Shown in pieces: positions 7,518 to 17,413 of a stretch of DNA of 48,368 nt (positions are counted from its first letter, which is position 1; each line of letters opens with the position of its first letter). The position numbers were made by a program, and so were the translations under genes. Origin of the DNA: VRUE01 sp036266075 (GTDB lineage: Bacteria > Actinomycetota > Thermoleophilia > Solirubrobacterales > 70-9); assembly GCA_036266075.1 (NCBI GenBank), contig DATANV010000020.1, positions 1 to 48,368 on the forward strand, given 5' to 3'. A model generated the notes under the pieces. That model made no database searches and was not told the DNA's origin. It saw only the letters and a program-made list of their open reading frames with translations.

Positions 7518-8387
7518 GCCGCGAAGCACTCGGCGGCGTCTCAGAACCCGCTCGGCGGTCTCGACCAGCTCGCGGACCTGGCGCTCGGTCTCGTCTGAAA
7601 GGTCGCCGCGAAGGGCCTGGTTGGCCGCCTCGCCGGCTTCGCCGCGCCGCGCCTCCAGCGTCGCCATGTCCTCCTCGTGGCCGGGGTCTGCGAGGGCCCC
7701 GGCGAGCTCGACAAGCGTCGCCTCCAGCGCGACGCGGAGCTGCAGCGCCGCCTCGCGACGGCGACCGGCGTCGAGGTCCGCCCGCGCCCGCAGCAGCAGC
7801 GTCTCGCAGGCGTCGATTCGCTCGCGGCCGCCGAGCACGGCTGCGATCCGCTCCTGCGGCCGCAGCTCCTCCTCGCGCTGACGCCGCCGCGAACGGGCTC
7901 CGCCGCCCGCCGCGACCCGTTGCGCCGCCGTGAAGCTGCCTTCTGCCACTTCCTCGCCGCTGCCGTACCCGAGTCGCACGCTGACCGCATGCTCCGGTCC
8001 GGTTTCGGCGAGACCCGGGTCGGCCGCGGCCACCGCCCGGGCGTGCAGCGCCCGGTTGAGCAGGCTGGCTCCCTCGGCGATCAGCGCCTCGACCCGATCC
8101 TCAGCGGCAAGCGATTCTTCGAGCCAGCGCTCGGCCTCCGCCGCGTCCGAGAACGGTTCCGCCGCCCGCACGGCCGTCACCCGCGTCAACGGCAGCGGCG
8201 GCGGGGCGGGGTCGCCCTCCCTCTGGCGTCGCCTGCGCTTTGGCGCTGCCGCCGGCGCCCCGAGCGTTTCGACGACCAGCACGCTCTGCTCCTCGGCCGG
8301 CGCCTCGCCACGCGCCAGGTAGCGCCCGTCGGCTACGCCTAGCGTGCCGGCGAACTCGAACTGGGCGAATCCGAAGAGGGGTGCCAC
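7515..8387 (-). CDS. hypothetical protein, about 290 aa
   Basis: No family recognised. The N-terminal part (VAPLFGFAQFEFAGTLGVADGRYLARG, written here from its first valine in two pieces: VAPLFGFAQFEF and AGTLGVADGRYLARG) leads into VLVVETLGAP and a basic stretch KRRRRQREG. A helical central and C-terminal region follows, rich in Ala, Glu and Arg, likely partly coiled coil. The GTG at 8387 is chosen because the more upstream sequence lies deep in the wall hydrolase gene; the chosen start still overlaps that gene by 49 bp. The overlap suggests cotranscription and translational coupling with the hydrolase. A cytosolic protein is likely as there is no signal or membrane segment. Confidence 0.7.
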   Translation of the reverse strand: MAPLFGFAQFEFAGTLGVADGRYLARGEAPAEEQSVLVVETLGAPAAAPKRRRRQREGDPAPPPLPLTRVTAVRAAEPFSDAAEAERWLEESLAAEDRVEALIAEGASLLNRALHARAVAAADPGLAETGPEHAVSVRLGYGSGEEVAEGSFTAAQRVAAGGGARSRRRQREEELRPQERIAAVLGGRERIDACETLLLRARADLDAGRRREAALQLRVALEATLVELAGALADPGHEEDMATLEARRGEAGEAANQALRGDLSDETERQVRELVETAERVLRRRRVLRG

Positions 8388-10657
8388 TTGTCGGGCAGCG
8401 AGTACTTCGAGGGCGAGGTCGGCACGTCGGGGTTGTCGATCTTGTCGAGGCGATCGGTGAGGCGCAGCCACTGCTCCGGTTTCAACAGCGCGTCGAGCGC
8501 TTCGCCGAACGGACCTGCTTCGGGGCTGTAGCCGACGTGGACGTGGTCGTAGTGGTCGGGGAGCGGGAAGCTGGTTTCGCCTGGCAGATCCTCGAGCGAG
8601 ATCACCTGGTGGGGGTGCATCGTCCCCTGCAGCTGCAGCACCGCCTTGATCAGCTCGTCGGTCAGCGTCCCGGGGCCCTGGTGGCCGGTCACCGGCACCC
8701 CGTTGATCACCGGGATATCGACCGCGTCGCCGGTCGAGTGCTCGGAGACGCTGCCGGAGGCGGTCAGGTAGCTATGGCCGCACTCGAGCGCGCTGATCGA
8801 CAATTCGAAGCCTTTCGAGACGAGGTACTCGAGCATCGCCAGGACGCGGCGGTCGATCCGGCCGGAGGCGATGTCGGTGCGCCCGCAGGGATAGATTTCG
8901 AGGTGCTCGTCGGCGAGGACGCGCCGCTCGAGCGCCTCCTTGGAGAGCAGCAGGACGCCGGCGCCGCTCAGCTTCGCGGCGAAGGGATTCTTGCCCTTGG
9001 CGCGGTAGATCGCCGTCGCCTCGAGCAGCTTCCAGCCGTCGAGGATCGGCTTCGGGTCGATCCGCGGGGCACCGCGGCCGGCCGGCCGAATCGAGAAATT
9101 GATGTGTGGGTCGACGCCGTCGGCGCTGGCGCCGATGCGGCCGAGTATCGTCCCAGCAATAACCCTCGACCCCACCCTGAGGGTTCCGTCGGCGCCGCGG
9201 GCCGCGGCGCGGTCGACGCCGCCGCCAGCCTCGCGCTGCTTCGGCGAGACTCGGTCCGGCAGTGCGTAGAGCCGCGGGCGGATGTTCTGGCTGTCGACCG
9301 GCACGCGCTTCTCCTTGCCGGTCGGCTCGACGACCAGGCGATGGCCGCGGACGATCTGCCCCAGCATCGCGTAGGTGTAGCGGTTGCCATAGGCGTCCCT
9401 GAGGACGACGTAGCGGCCGAGGCGGTCCGAGTCGCCCATCTTGACGATCGTGCCGTCGTTGACCGCGACGACCGGCGCGTCCTCGCGGGCGAAGATGTTG
9501 ATCCCCCGCCGGGTCGGCGAGGAGGCGACGACGTCGGCGGCGTTGCCGTAGGCCGCTCGCTGCTGCGGCGTCGCCTTGCTCAGCGCGGCGCGCGTGGAGA
9601 TGTCGTCGGCGTAGCGCGCGTCGGCGGCGACCGGGAAGTGAGCCCCCTCGGTCAGCCCGGTGAGGGAGCCGACCAAGTCGCCCGGCAGCTTGCCGTAGGC
9701 GCGGGCGTAGAGCAGCACCTCCTGCACGTACCAGTCGGCGTGGTTGTAGGCGAGGATCGCGTTGTAGAGGTCGGCGCTGCCGCCGCTCGCCTTCAGGTAG
9801 TTGGCCGCGGCGCAGATCGCGTCGACCGGGTTGTAGGGGTCTTTGCGGCCGTCGCCGTTGGCGTCGACGCCGTATCCCTCCCAGGTCGAGGGCAGGAACT
9901 GCATCCAGCCGACCGCGCCGGCGCTGGAGACGTTGAGGTTGGTGCCGAACGCGGTCTCGATCTTGTTGATCGAGGCGAGCACCTCCCAGGGGATCCCGTA
10001 CTCGGTGCCGCAGGCCTGGTAGATCGGCAGCAGGAAGGGGGGGATCTCGAAGGAGTCGATGACGAAGTTGGGGACGCCGATCGGCGCCGGACCGAAGGGG
10101 GCGATCGTCGCCGAGGGGTTGGCGCCGGTCGGGGCGCCGCCCTGGCTGAACTGCACGCCGCCGTCGCCGCCTTCGGCCGGCGGCTGCACGCCGGCGGTCG
10201 CGCTGGGCGCCGAAACGCCACCGTCGCTATCGGCCGCTGCACCGATGCCCTGGTTGCGCTTGGCGCCACCGGATGGGGCCGGCGCCGCGTCTTCGGCGTC
10301 GAGTGAGGGACCGGTCTGCACCCCGGATGGGGCGGGGGTGGCGTCGACCCCAGCGGCATCGGAACCGCTTTCGGGCGGCTGGATACCTTCGACTTTCGGA
10401 CTCGTCGCCGGCGGTTCGGAGTCCTCGCGCGGGCCGTAGCCGCAGCCGGGGTCCGCGGCGTCGACCAAGCCGTCGCCGTCGTCGTCGAGCGCGTTGGTGC
10501 AGGGCGTGATGGACGGCACCTGCGGTACTGGTCCGACCGCCTCGCCGCTGCCGAGACTGCCTGCCTGCTCCGCGCCCGCCATGCCGACGCCAAGCGCGGT
10601 CGCGAGCGCGAAACCGCCTACGGCGACGATCAGTGCGAGCTTGTCTCTCATGCGCAT
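8339..10657 (-). CDS. secreted multi-module cell wall hydrolase (transglycosylase + degenerate LytM + M15-like peptidase)
   Basis: Exported 772-aa peptidoglycan enzyme. Order: signal peptide (residues 1-29, LALIVAVGGFALATALGVGM), an Asp-rich calcium-type segment DDDGDGLVDAADPGCG, a long Pro/Gly/Ala low-complexity linker to about 195, a lytic transglycosylase domain (about 205-310; SINKIETAFG with the likely catalytic Glu, SSAGAVGWMQFLPSTW), a LytM/M23-like domain (about 375-560) and an M15-like domain (about 615-745) with zinc ligands in SEHSTGDAVDI and DHVHVGY. In the LytM part the usual ligands are gone (see findings). The start is either M at 10657 or 10651. The transglycosylase would cut glycan and the M15 unit peptide stems, as in wall remodelling. 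Confidence 0.88.
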   Translation of the reverse strand: MRMRDKLALIVAVGGFALATALGVGMAGAEQAGSLGSGEAVGPVPQVPSITPCTNALDDDGDGLVDAADPGCGYGPREDSEPPATSPKVEGIQPPESGSDAAGVDATPAPSGVQTGPSLDAEDAAPAPSGGAKRNQGIGAAADSDGGVSAPSATAGVQPPAEGGDGGVQFSQGGAPTGANPSATIAPFGPAPIGVPNFVIDSFEIPPFLLPIYQACGTEYGIPWEVLASINKIETAFGTNLNVSSAGAVGWMQFLPSTWEGYGVDANGDGRKDPYNPVDAICAAANYLKASGGSADLYNAILAYNHADWYVQEVLLYARAYGKLPGDLVGSLTGLTEGAHFPVAADARYADDISTRAALSKATPQQRAAYGNAADVVASSPTRRGINIFAREDAPVVAVNDGTIVKMGDSDRLGRYVVLRDAYGNRYTYAMLGQIVRGHRLVVEPTGKEKRVPVDSQNIRPRLYALPDRVSPKQREAGGGVDRAAARGADGTLRVGSRVIAGTILGRIGASADGVDPHINFSIRPAGRGAPRIDPKPILDGWKLLEATAIYRAKGKNPFAAKLSGAGVLLLSKEALERRVLADEHLEIYPCGRTDIASGRIDRRVLAMLEYLVSKGFELSISALECGHSYLTASGSVSEHSTGDAVDIPVINGVPVTGHQGPGTLTDELIKAVLQLQGTMHPHQVISLEDLPGETSFPLPDHYDHVHVGYSPEAGPFGEALDALLKPEQWLRLTDRLDKIDNPDVPTSPSKYSLPDKWHPSSDSPSSSSPAR

Positions 10658-10915
10658 ACGACGACGTCTCGGACTACGCAAACGCAGACCCTGCCGGCCG
10701 CGTTGCCTCTCTCCCCACAGATCAGACGTCCCCACGGTACTGACTCGCGTGGACCGCTGCAGTGCGGCTTGCCGGCCTCCGACTTCCCCTCGATCAACTG
10801 CGACTCTGCCCCTTCGTCGACTACGGTGGCTCGCAGGATCTCAGCCTTCCCGGATGCGCTCGTTAACAAACTGTTTCAGGGCCGCGACAGGCGGCGATGG
10901 CTAAGGTGTCTGGCC
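10658..10915. other. 258-bp gap with long leader of the wall hydrolase gene
   Basis: No gene supported. The gap separates the divergent hydrolase and phasin-like genes. Read on the minus strand it would be an untranslated leader of over 200 nt. It contains GTTTGTTAACGAG and several short GC-rich self-complementary stretches. AACAAACTGTT near 10866 is a short inverted repeat that could mark an operator or promoter. No riboswitch could be assigned with confidence. Confidence 0.4.
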
Positions 10916-11269
10916 TTGAGCGTCGAGGATCAAGATCAGGAGGGCCTGCGGGCCCGCAGCGAGCAGGCGATCGCCGAGCTGGCGCAGGCCCTGCTCGACA
11001 GCCAGGTGCTTGAGAACGCCGTCGCCGCGGCCTTTGGCGCCCGCGAGAAGGCGCTGGAGGCGCAGCAGGCGGCGATGGCGGCCCTGAACCTGCCTTCGGC
11101 GGGGGACGTCGAGCGGCTTGAGCGCCGCATTCGCTCCCTCTCTCAACGCCTCGAAGAGGCCGAGGACGAGTTGGACCGGGTTTCGCGCGATGTCGGCCGG
11201 GTGCGGCGCGAGATCGCCGCCGAGAAGCGCGGCGAGCGGGCTTCGAGCTCCTCCGATACTGATGCCTAA
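10916..11269 (+). CDS. phasin-like coiled-coil protein
   Basis: Predicted 117-aa soluble helical protein. The segment NLPSAGDVERLERRIRSL followed by SQRLEEAEDELDRV resembles the C-terminal coiled coil of polyhydroxyalkanoate granule phasins, in which a short linker such as LP(T/S)xxDVxxLE precedes heptads. The N-terminal half (EQAIAELAQALLDS, ALEAQQAAM) is an amphipathic helix that could bind a granule or membrane surface. The start is uncertain: TTG 10916 is the first plausible codon; the longer frame is not protein-like. A Ser/Asp tail ends the protein. No PHA synthase is nearby, so the granule role is only suggestive. Confidence 0.6.
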   Translation: MSVEDQDQEGLRARSEQAIAELAQALLDSQVLENAVAAAFGAREKALEAQQAAMAALNLPSAGDVERLERRIRSLSQRLEEAEDELDRVSRDVGRVRREIAAEKRGERASSSSDTDA

Positions 11270-11288
11270 CCCTCGACTTGAGGGTTAG
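11266..11288. terminator. stop-codon-spanning hairpin between convergent genes
   Basis: CTAACCCTC (11266-11274), loop GACTT, GAGGGTTAG (11280-11288). The perfect stem contains the TAA stops of both converging genes. It has no strong T run on the plus side and probably acts as a shared transcript end. Confidence 0.6.
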
Positions 11289-11977
11289 ATAATTTCCCCG
11301 AAGGCCGCTGCCGCGGCTTGTCCGGCGCGCTTCGCGGCGACCTCCAGCGCCTCGTCGTCCAGAGCTTCTCCTGCGCCGGCGTCGGCGACCACGAGCACCG
11401 CTGCCACGGCGATTCCCAGTCCTCTTCCCCGGCCGAGCACCGCGGCGGTCTGCATATCGGCTGCGACGGCGTCCATCGTTTGCCCTGCGGCACCCTCGAC
11501 AGAGGTCCCGTGCAGCGAGTCGAGGCTGGCCGTAGTCGCCTCGCGCGCCCCCTCGCCCAACTCCCGGACCAGTCCGTCATGCAACCGCTCATCGGGCCAA
11601 ACCCGCTCACCCTCAGCCAGCCCGAAGGAGGAGGCGCTCCCACCGGCGGCGATTGCCTCTCGCACGATCAGCAGCTCTCCCAGTTCGACTCCACCCCCCA
11701 GCGCCGTGCAGGTGCCGACTCGGATCGCTCGGCGCAGACCAAGCTCAGCCAGGTCGGCGAGCACCGCGGTCGCACTTGGCCCGCCCATCCCGGTGGCCTG
11801 GATCGTCAGCTCGTGGCCTGCCGGCGTCCGCCCGGAATAGCCCCAGAGGCCGCGCGCGTGGTTGCTCATCCGCGGCGCCTCGAGCAGCTCTTGGGCGAGC
11901 AGCAGCGAGCGGCCGGGATCGCCAACGAGAATCGCGTCGGCCGCGACCGGGGCTTTGGGCCGGAGCCGGGCAGGCAT
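11285..11977 (-). CDS. nucleoside phosphorylase (PNP/UDP family 1)
   Basis: Predicted 230-aa enzyme of purine/uridine salvage that splits a nucleoside with phosphate. It shows the family order: RPKAPVAADAILVGDPGR (phosphate loop), NHARGLWGYSGRTPAG, ATGMGGPSATAVLADLAELG, and RAIRVGTCTALGGGVELGE. The later substrate segment is AAVAADMQTAAVLGRGRGLG, where ADMQTA corresponds to the family E/D-M-E specificity motif with Gln in place of the second Glu. That change may alter base preference. ATG 11977 is chosen as start because homology begins directly after it. It is divergent from the PII gene and converges on the phasin-like gene through a stop-spanning hairpin. Confidence 0.85.
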   Translation of the reverse strand: MPARLRPKAPVAADAILVGDPGRSLLLAQELLEAPRMSNHARGLWGYSGRTPAGHELTIQATGMGGPSATAVLADLAELGLRRAIRVGTCTALGGGVELGELLIVREAIAAGGSASSFGLAEGERVWPDERLHDGLVRELGEGAREATTASLDSLHGTSVEGAAGQTMDAVAADMQTAAVLGRGRGLGIAVAAVLVVADAGAGEALDDEALEVAAKRAGQAAAAAFGEII

Positions 11978-12073
11978 GCGGCGGCATCTTTCCACTCATG
12001 AGAGGGCCGCGGCGCTTTTTTTCGCCAATCGTCCAATGACCGCTCTGCGGGCGACCCGTAGCGTGACCGCGAG

Positions 12074-12442
12074 ATGAAGAAGGTGGAGGCGTTCATCCGG
12101 CACGAGGCGTTCGAGCCGATCCGGGCCGAGCTGCTCGACAAGGGACTTCCCTCGCTGTCGATCCTCGAGGCCAAGGGCTCGGGCCGGCAGAAGGGGATGG
12201 TCGAGAACTACCGCGGCTCGACCCTGACCGTCAACGTCCGACCGAAGCTCAAGCTCGAGGTCGTGGTCGAGGACAAGGACACCCGGCTCGTCGTCGAGGC
12301 GATCCTCAAGCACGCTCGCACCGGTGAGGTGGGCGACGGCAAGATCTTCGTCCTGCCGGTCGAGGAGGCGATCCGCATCCGCACCGGCGAGGGCGGCGAG
12401 GCGGTTCTGCAGGCGCACTCTGACGACGAGATCCCAGCTTAG
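12074..12442 (+). CDS. PII nitrogen-regulatory protein with Leu at the T-loop modification site
   Basis: Trimeric signal protein that senses 2-oxoglutarate and ATP/ADP and controls ammonium transport and nitrogen enzymes. The 122-aa sequence is collinear with GlnB/GlnK: MKKVEAFIRHE, EAKGSGRQKG, then the T-loop, B-loop ARTGEVGDGKIFVLPVEEA and C-loop IRIRTGEGGE. Residues 46-51 read YRGSTL, so position 51, the Tyr that is uridylylated or adenylylated in GlnB/GlnK, is Leu, while Tyr46 is kept. Signalling is therefore probably by ligand binding alone. Its likely partner Amt is encoded at 3058-4425. No Shine-Dalgarno is obvious before ATG 12074. Confidence 0.93.
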   Translation: MKKVEAFIRHEAFEPIRAELLDKGLPSLSILEAKGSGRQKGMVENYRGSTLTVNVRPKLKLEVVVEDKDTRLVVEAILKHARTGEVGDGKIFVLPVEEAIRIRTGEGGEAVLQAHSDDEIPA

Positions 12443-12534
12443 GCCGGCGCGTCGGCCATGCTATTTGTAATGCCCCGCGCCGAGCACGGTCGCCACGCCG
12501 CGTTCGTCTCCACGCGTCTCTAGCCTCGGGCGCG

Positions 12535-13722
12535 ATGGCGGACGAGCGCATATCGCTGAGCGAGGCCGCGCGCCGCTCGGGCGTGTCGGCGAGCACGCTG
12601 AAGCGTTGGGCAGCCGAAAAGGTCCTGCCGGTGCGCCGCGGCCGTTGGACGGCCGCGGCTGCGGCGCAGGCGCGTGTCGTGGCGCGGATGCGTGCCCGCG
12701 GCCATTCGCTGGCGGAGCTGCGCCAGGCGGGGCGGGAAGGACGGCTTGCCTTCGGCTTCGTCGAGGATCTCTTCCCGGATACCGAGGAACAGTCGACAGT
12801 CGAGGATGTGGCGCACGAGACCGGGCTCGAGCCGGAGCTGATCGAGCGCATCCTGGCGATTCTCGGCACGCCACTGGGGCGCGAGCGCTTGCTCAGCCCC
12901 GAAGACGTGCGCGCCCTGCGCCACTGCGCGCGCGTGCTCGCCGCCGGCTTCCCGCTGGTCGCCTTCCTGCAGCTCGTTCGCGTCTACGTGCAGTCGATGC
13001 GGCGGATCGCCGATGCCGAGGTGCGGCTCTTTCATCTCTACGTGCACGAGCCGATGATCCGGGACGCTCGGCCTGAGCTGGAGATCGCCGAGGAGATGGG
13101 CGAACTGGCGGCCGACATCCTGCCGCTGGCGGCGCCGCTGACCGAGTACCTGCACACTCGCTACCTGCGTTACTTCACGGAGCAGGACGTCGTCGGTCAC
13201 ATGGAGACCGACCTCGAGGCATCGGCGGCCCAACTCGGCCAGGTGCCGGTGACGCTCTGCTTCATCGACCTCACCGGCTTCACCCGCTACACCGAGGAAG
13301 AGGGCGACCTCGAGGCTCTCGACGTGGTCGAGACCTTCGTCGAGACCGTCGAAGCGACGCTGCCCGCCGAGGCGACGATCGTCAAGACGATCGGCGACGA
13401 GGTGATGGTCGTCTCGCCCGACCCGGGCTCGCTGACGGAGTGGGCGGTCGACCTGCTCGGGCGCTTCCCCGAACGCCCCCGCCCGCGGGTCGGGATCCAC
13501 TACGCCAGCGCCGTCTACCGAGATGGCGATTACTTCGGCACCCACGTCAACCTCGTCCACCGCGTCGTCGGTCGCGCCCAGGCAGGCGAGGTGATGGTCA
13601 CCGACCGAGTCGCCAACTCGCTGCAGGGTCGCGGCCTGACCTGCGAGCCGATCGGCGAGGTCAACCTCAAGGGCTTCCCCGTCGCAACCCCGCTCTTCAT
13701 CGTCAGCCGAACCCTGGGCTGA
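12535..13722 (+). CDS. MerR-type HTH / class III nucleotidyl cyclase fusion
   Basis: Predicted 395-aa cytosolic cyclase. The N-terminus is a MerR-like helix-turn-helix (ISLSEAARRSGVSASTLKRW), followed by an all-helical region of about 170 residues, then a class III adenylate/guanylate cyclase domain from about residue 235. Catalytic elements are present: metal-binding FIDLTGF (Asp245) and IGDEVMVV (second Asp), a substrate Lys in IVKTIGDE, and transition-state Asn and Arg in THVNLVHRVVGRA. The domain looks active; the Lys favours ATP, hence cAMP, which is inference. The helix-turn-helix may have become a regulatory or dimer module. It is followed after 36 bp by tilS. Confidence 0.88.
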   Translation: MADERISLSEAARRSGVSASTLKRWAAEKVLPVRRGRWTAAAAAQARVVARMRARGHSLAELRQAGREGRLAFGFVEDLFPDTEEQSTVEDVAHETGLEPELIERILAILGTPLGRERLLSPEDVRALRHCARVLAAGFPLVAFLQLVRVYVQSMRRIADAEVRLFHLYVHEPMIRDARPELEIAEEMGELAADILPLAAPLTEYLHTRYLRYFTEQDVVGHMETDLEASAAQLGQVPVTLCFIDLTGFTRYTEEEGDLEALDVVETFVETVEATLPAEATIVKTIGDEVMVVSPDPGSLTEWAVDLLGRFPERPRPRVGIHYASAVYRDGDYFGTHVNLVHRVVGRAQAGEVMVTDRVANSLQGRGLTCEPIGEVNLKGFPVATPLFIVSRTLG

Positions 13723-13758
13723 CCCCGGCAAGGGGCGGCGCGCGCAACACTTAGGGAG

Positions 13759-14697
13759 ATGCAGAGCGAGGGCATGCTCGAGGCCGTGCGCGATGGCGGT
13801 TTGCTGCCAGCTGGGACGGCGGTCGTGGCAATGCTCTCCGGCGGGCGCGACTCGGTTTGCCTGCTCGACCTCGCCGCGCGGCTGCTCGGCCCGGAGCAGG
13901 TCACTGCGCTGCATGTCAACTACGGCCTGCGCGACGACTCCGATGCGGATGAGCGGCATTGCGTCGCGCTCTGCGAGCGGCTCGGCGTGCGGCTTAAGGT
14001 CGAGCGCCCGCAGCGGCCGGAGGGTCCCGGCAACCTGCAGGCCTGGGCTCGCGAGGCCCGCTATGCGGCGGCGGCCGGCCTGGCGCTCGAGGCCGACGAC
14101 CTGATCGCCACCGGCCACACCGCTGACGACCAGGTGGAGACGATCCTCTACCGGCTCGCCTCCTCGCCGAGCCGTCGGGCGTTGCTCGGCATGCGGCCGC
14201 GCGACGGCAAGCTCGTGCGTCCGCTGCTCGGCCACACTCGCGAGCAGACCACCACCTACTGCGAGGAGCGCGGCCTGACGTGGCGCGACGATTCGACCAA
14301 CGCCGAGCCCGCCTATGCCCGCAACCGAGTCCGCCACGGCCTCGCCAGGGCGCTCGCCGAGGTTCATCCGGCGGCCGCGAGCAACGTCCTGCGCACCGCC
14401 GAATTGCTGCGCGATGAGGCGGAGATCCTCGACGGCCTGGTCGCAGCCGAGTTGGATAGCTCCAACGGCTCGCCACGCGGCGCGATCGCGCTCGACCGGC
14501 TTGCCGAGCTGCCCCCGGCCCTGCGCCGCCTCGTCGTCCAGCAGCTCGCCGACCGCGCCGCCGGCCGCCCCGTCGCGGGTGCCGCCCGTCACGCCGACGA
14601 GGTGGCGGCCCTGCGCCGCACCGGCACCGCGATGCTCGACCTCGGCGGCGGCGTTCGAGCGATTGCCGAGCGCGGGATTCTCCGCGCCGAGCGCTAG
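13759..14697 (+). CDS. tilS: tRNA(Ile)-lysidine synthetase
   Basis: Changes C34 of the CAU-anticodon tRNA-Ile to lysidine so that it reads AUA. The 312-aa protein has the PP-loop SGGRDS (residues 27-32), HVNYGLRDDSDADE, the ATP/tRNA segment ATGHTADDQVETILYRL, and RNRVRHGLAR. It is the short form lacking the full C-terminal domain, as in many actinobacteria. Gene order tilS-hpt-ftsH is conserved across Gram-positives, which supports the call. AGGGAG abuts the ATG; the second Met (13774) is an alternative start. Confidence 0.94.
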   Translation: MQSEGMLEAVRDGGLLPAGTAVVAMLSGGRDSVCLLDLAARLLGPEQVTALHVNYGLRDDSDADERHCVALCERLGVRLKVERPQRPEGPGNLQAWAREARYAAAAGLALEADDLIATGHTADDQVETILYRLASSPSRRALLGMRPRDGKLVRPLLGHTREQTTTYCEERGLTWRDDSTNAEPAYARNRVRHGLARALAEVHPAAASNVLRTAELLRDEAEILDGLVAAELDSSNGSPRGAIALDRLAELPPALRRLVVQQLADRAAGRPVAGAARHADEVAALRRTGTAMLDLGGGVRAIAERGILRAER

Positions 14698-14740
14698 CGC
14701 CGACTCTCCCTATATCTAGACTGCGCCGCGTGAGCGACCG

Positions 14741-15268
14741 ATGAGCGAGGCGGCGATCGGCGAAACGCTGGTCTCCGGCGAGGATCTGCAGCGGCGCGTC
14801 GCCGAGCTGGGCAAGGAGATCAGCGCCGATTACGAAGGGCGCGACCTGTTCATGATCGGCGTGCTGAAGGGAGCGGTGATCTTCCTCGCCGACCTGATGC
14901 GCCACCTCACCGTGCCCTGCGAGATCGACTTCATGGCGGTCTCCAGCTACGGCTCGTTGACCCACTCCTCGGGCGTGGTGCGGATCCTCAAGGACCTCGA
15001 CGCGCCGATCGAAGGCCGTCACGTGCTGATCGTCGAGGACATCATCGACTCCGGCCTGACCCTGCAATACCTGATGCGCAACCTCAACGCCCGCCGCCCC
15101 GCCTCGCTCGAGGCCTGCGCGCTGCTGACCAAGCCGGAGCGGCGTCGGGCCGACCTCGAACCGCGCTATATCGGTTTCGACATCCCCAATCGCTTCGCGA
15201 TCGGCTACGGGTTGGACCACGGGCAGCGCTACCGCAACCTCGACTACGTCGCGGCGTTGGACGACTAG
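14741..15268 (+). CDS. hpt: hypoxanthine phosphoribosyltransferase
   Basis: Salvages hypoxanthine and guanine with PRPP to form IMP and GMP. The 175-aa length is typical. Motifs: LKGAVIFLADLMRHL, the flexible loop MAVSSYGSLTHSSG, the PRPP-binding motif VLIVEDIIDSGLTL (near residue 97), and the purine-binding end PNRFAIGYGLDHGQRYRNL. TATATCTAGACT just upstream includes a -10-like TAGACT. It sits between tilS and ftsH as in Bacillus and Mycobacterium. Confidence 0.96.
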   Translation: MSEAAIGETLVSGEDLQRRVAELGKEISADYEGRDLFMIGVLKGAVIFLADLMRHLTVPCEIDFMAVSSYGSLTHSSGVVRILKDLDAPIEGRHVLIVEDIIDSGLTLQYLMRNLNARRPASLEACALLTKPERRRADLEPRYIGFDIPNRFAIGYGLDHGQRYRNLDYVAALDD

Positions 15269-15336
15269 ATGAATCGAGTCCGCTGCCGCCCAGGGCGGCG
15301 GGATGCCCAAATCGCCCTGGTACGCTGATTTTTCCT

Positions 15337-17289
<1,953 letters not shown>

Positions 17290-17293
17290 CGTA

Positions 17294-17386
17294 GGGGCCG
17301 TTGGGCGCCCCTCGCCCGGACAAATGCCGGGCTAATTAGCCCGGCATTTTGAGTATCCGCCCGCTCGAGAGGCGCCCAACGGCCCC
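17294..17386. repeat. family C nested inverted repeat, copy C2
   Basis: Outer arms 17294-17309 and 17371-17386 (GGGGCCGTTGGGCGCC and its complement) match perfectly over 16 bp and are unrelated to the arms of C1. The inner palindrome 17322-17349 is perfect over 28 bp. GAGTATCCGCCCG beside it is the reverse complement of the motif in C1. It starts 4 bp after the ftsH stop and ends 27 bp before folP. Confidence 0.85.
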
Positions 17387-17413
17387 ATCTCCAACCACGC
17401 GATACTCCGGCCC

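Noticed and set aside
8240..10306. 688-codon plus-strand frame opposite the wall hydrolase
   Set aside because: Shadow; the minus strand carries signal peptide and three recognisable domains.
10658..10915. Cobalamin riboswitch before the wall hydrolase (minus strand)
   Set aside because: Only the terminal CGAGTCAG-like piece matches; the core GGTG and the full B12 box are missing.
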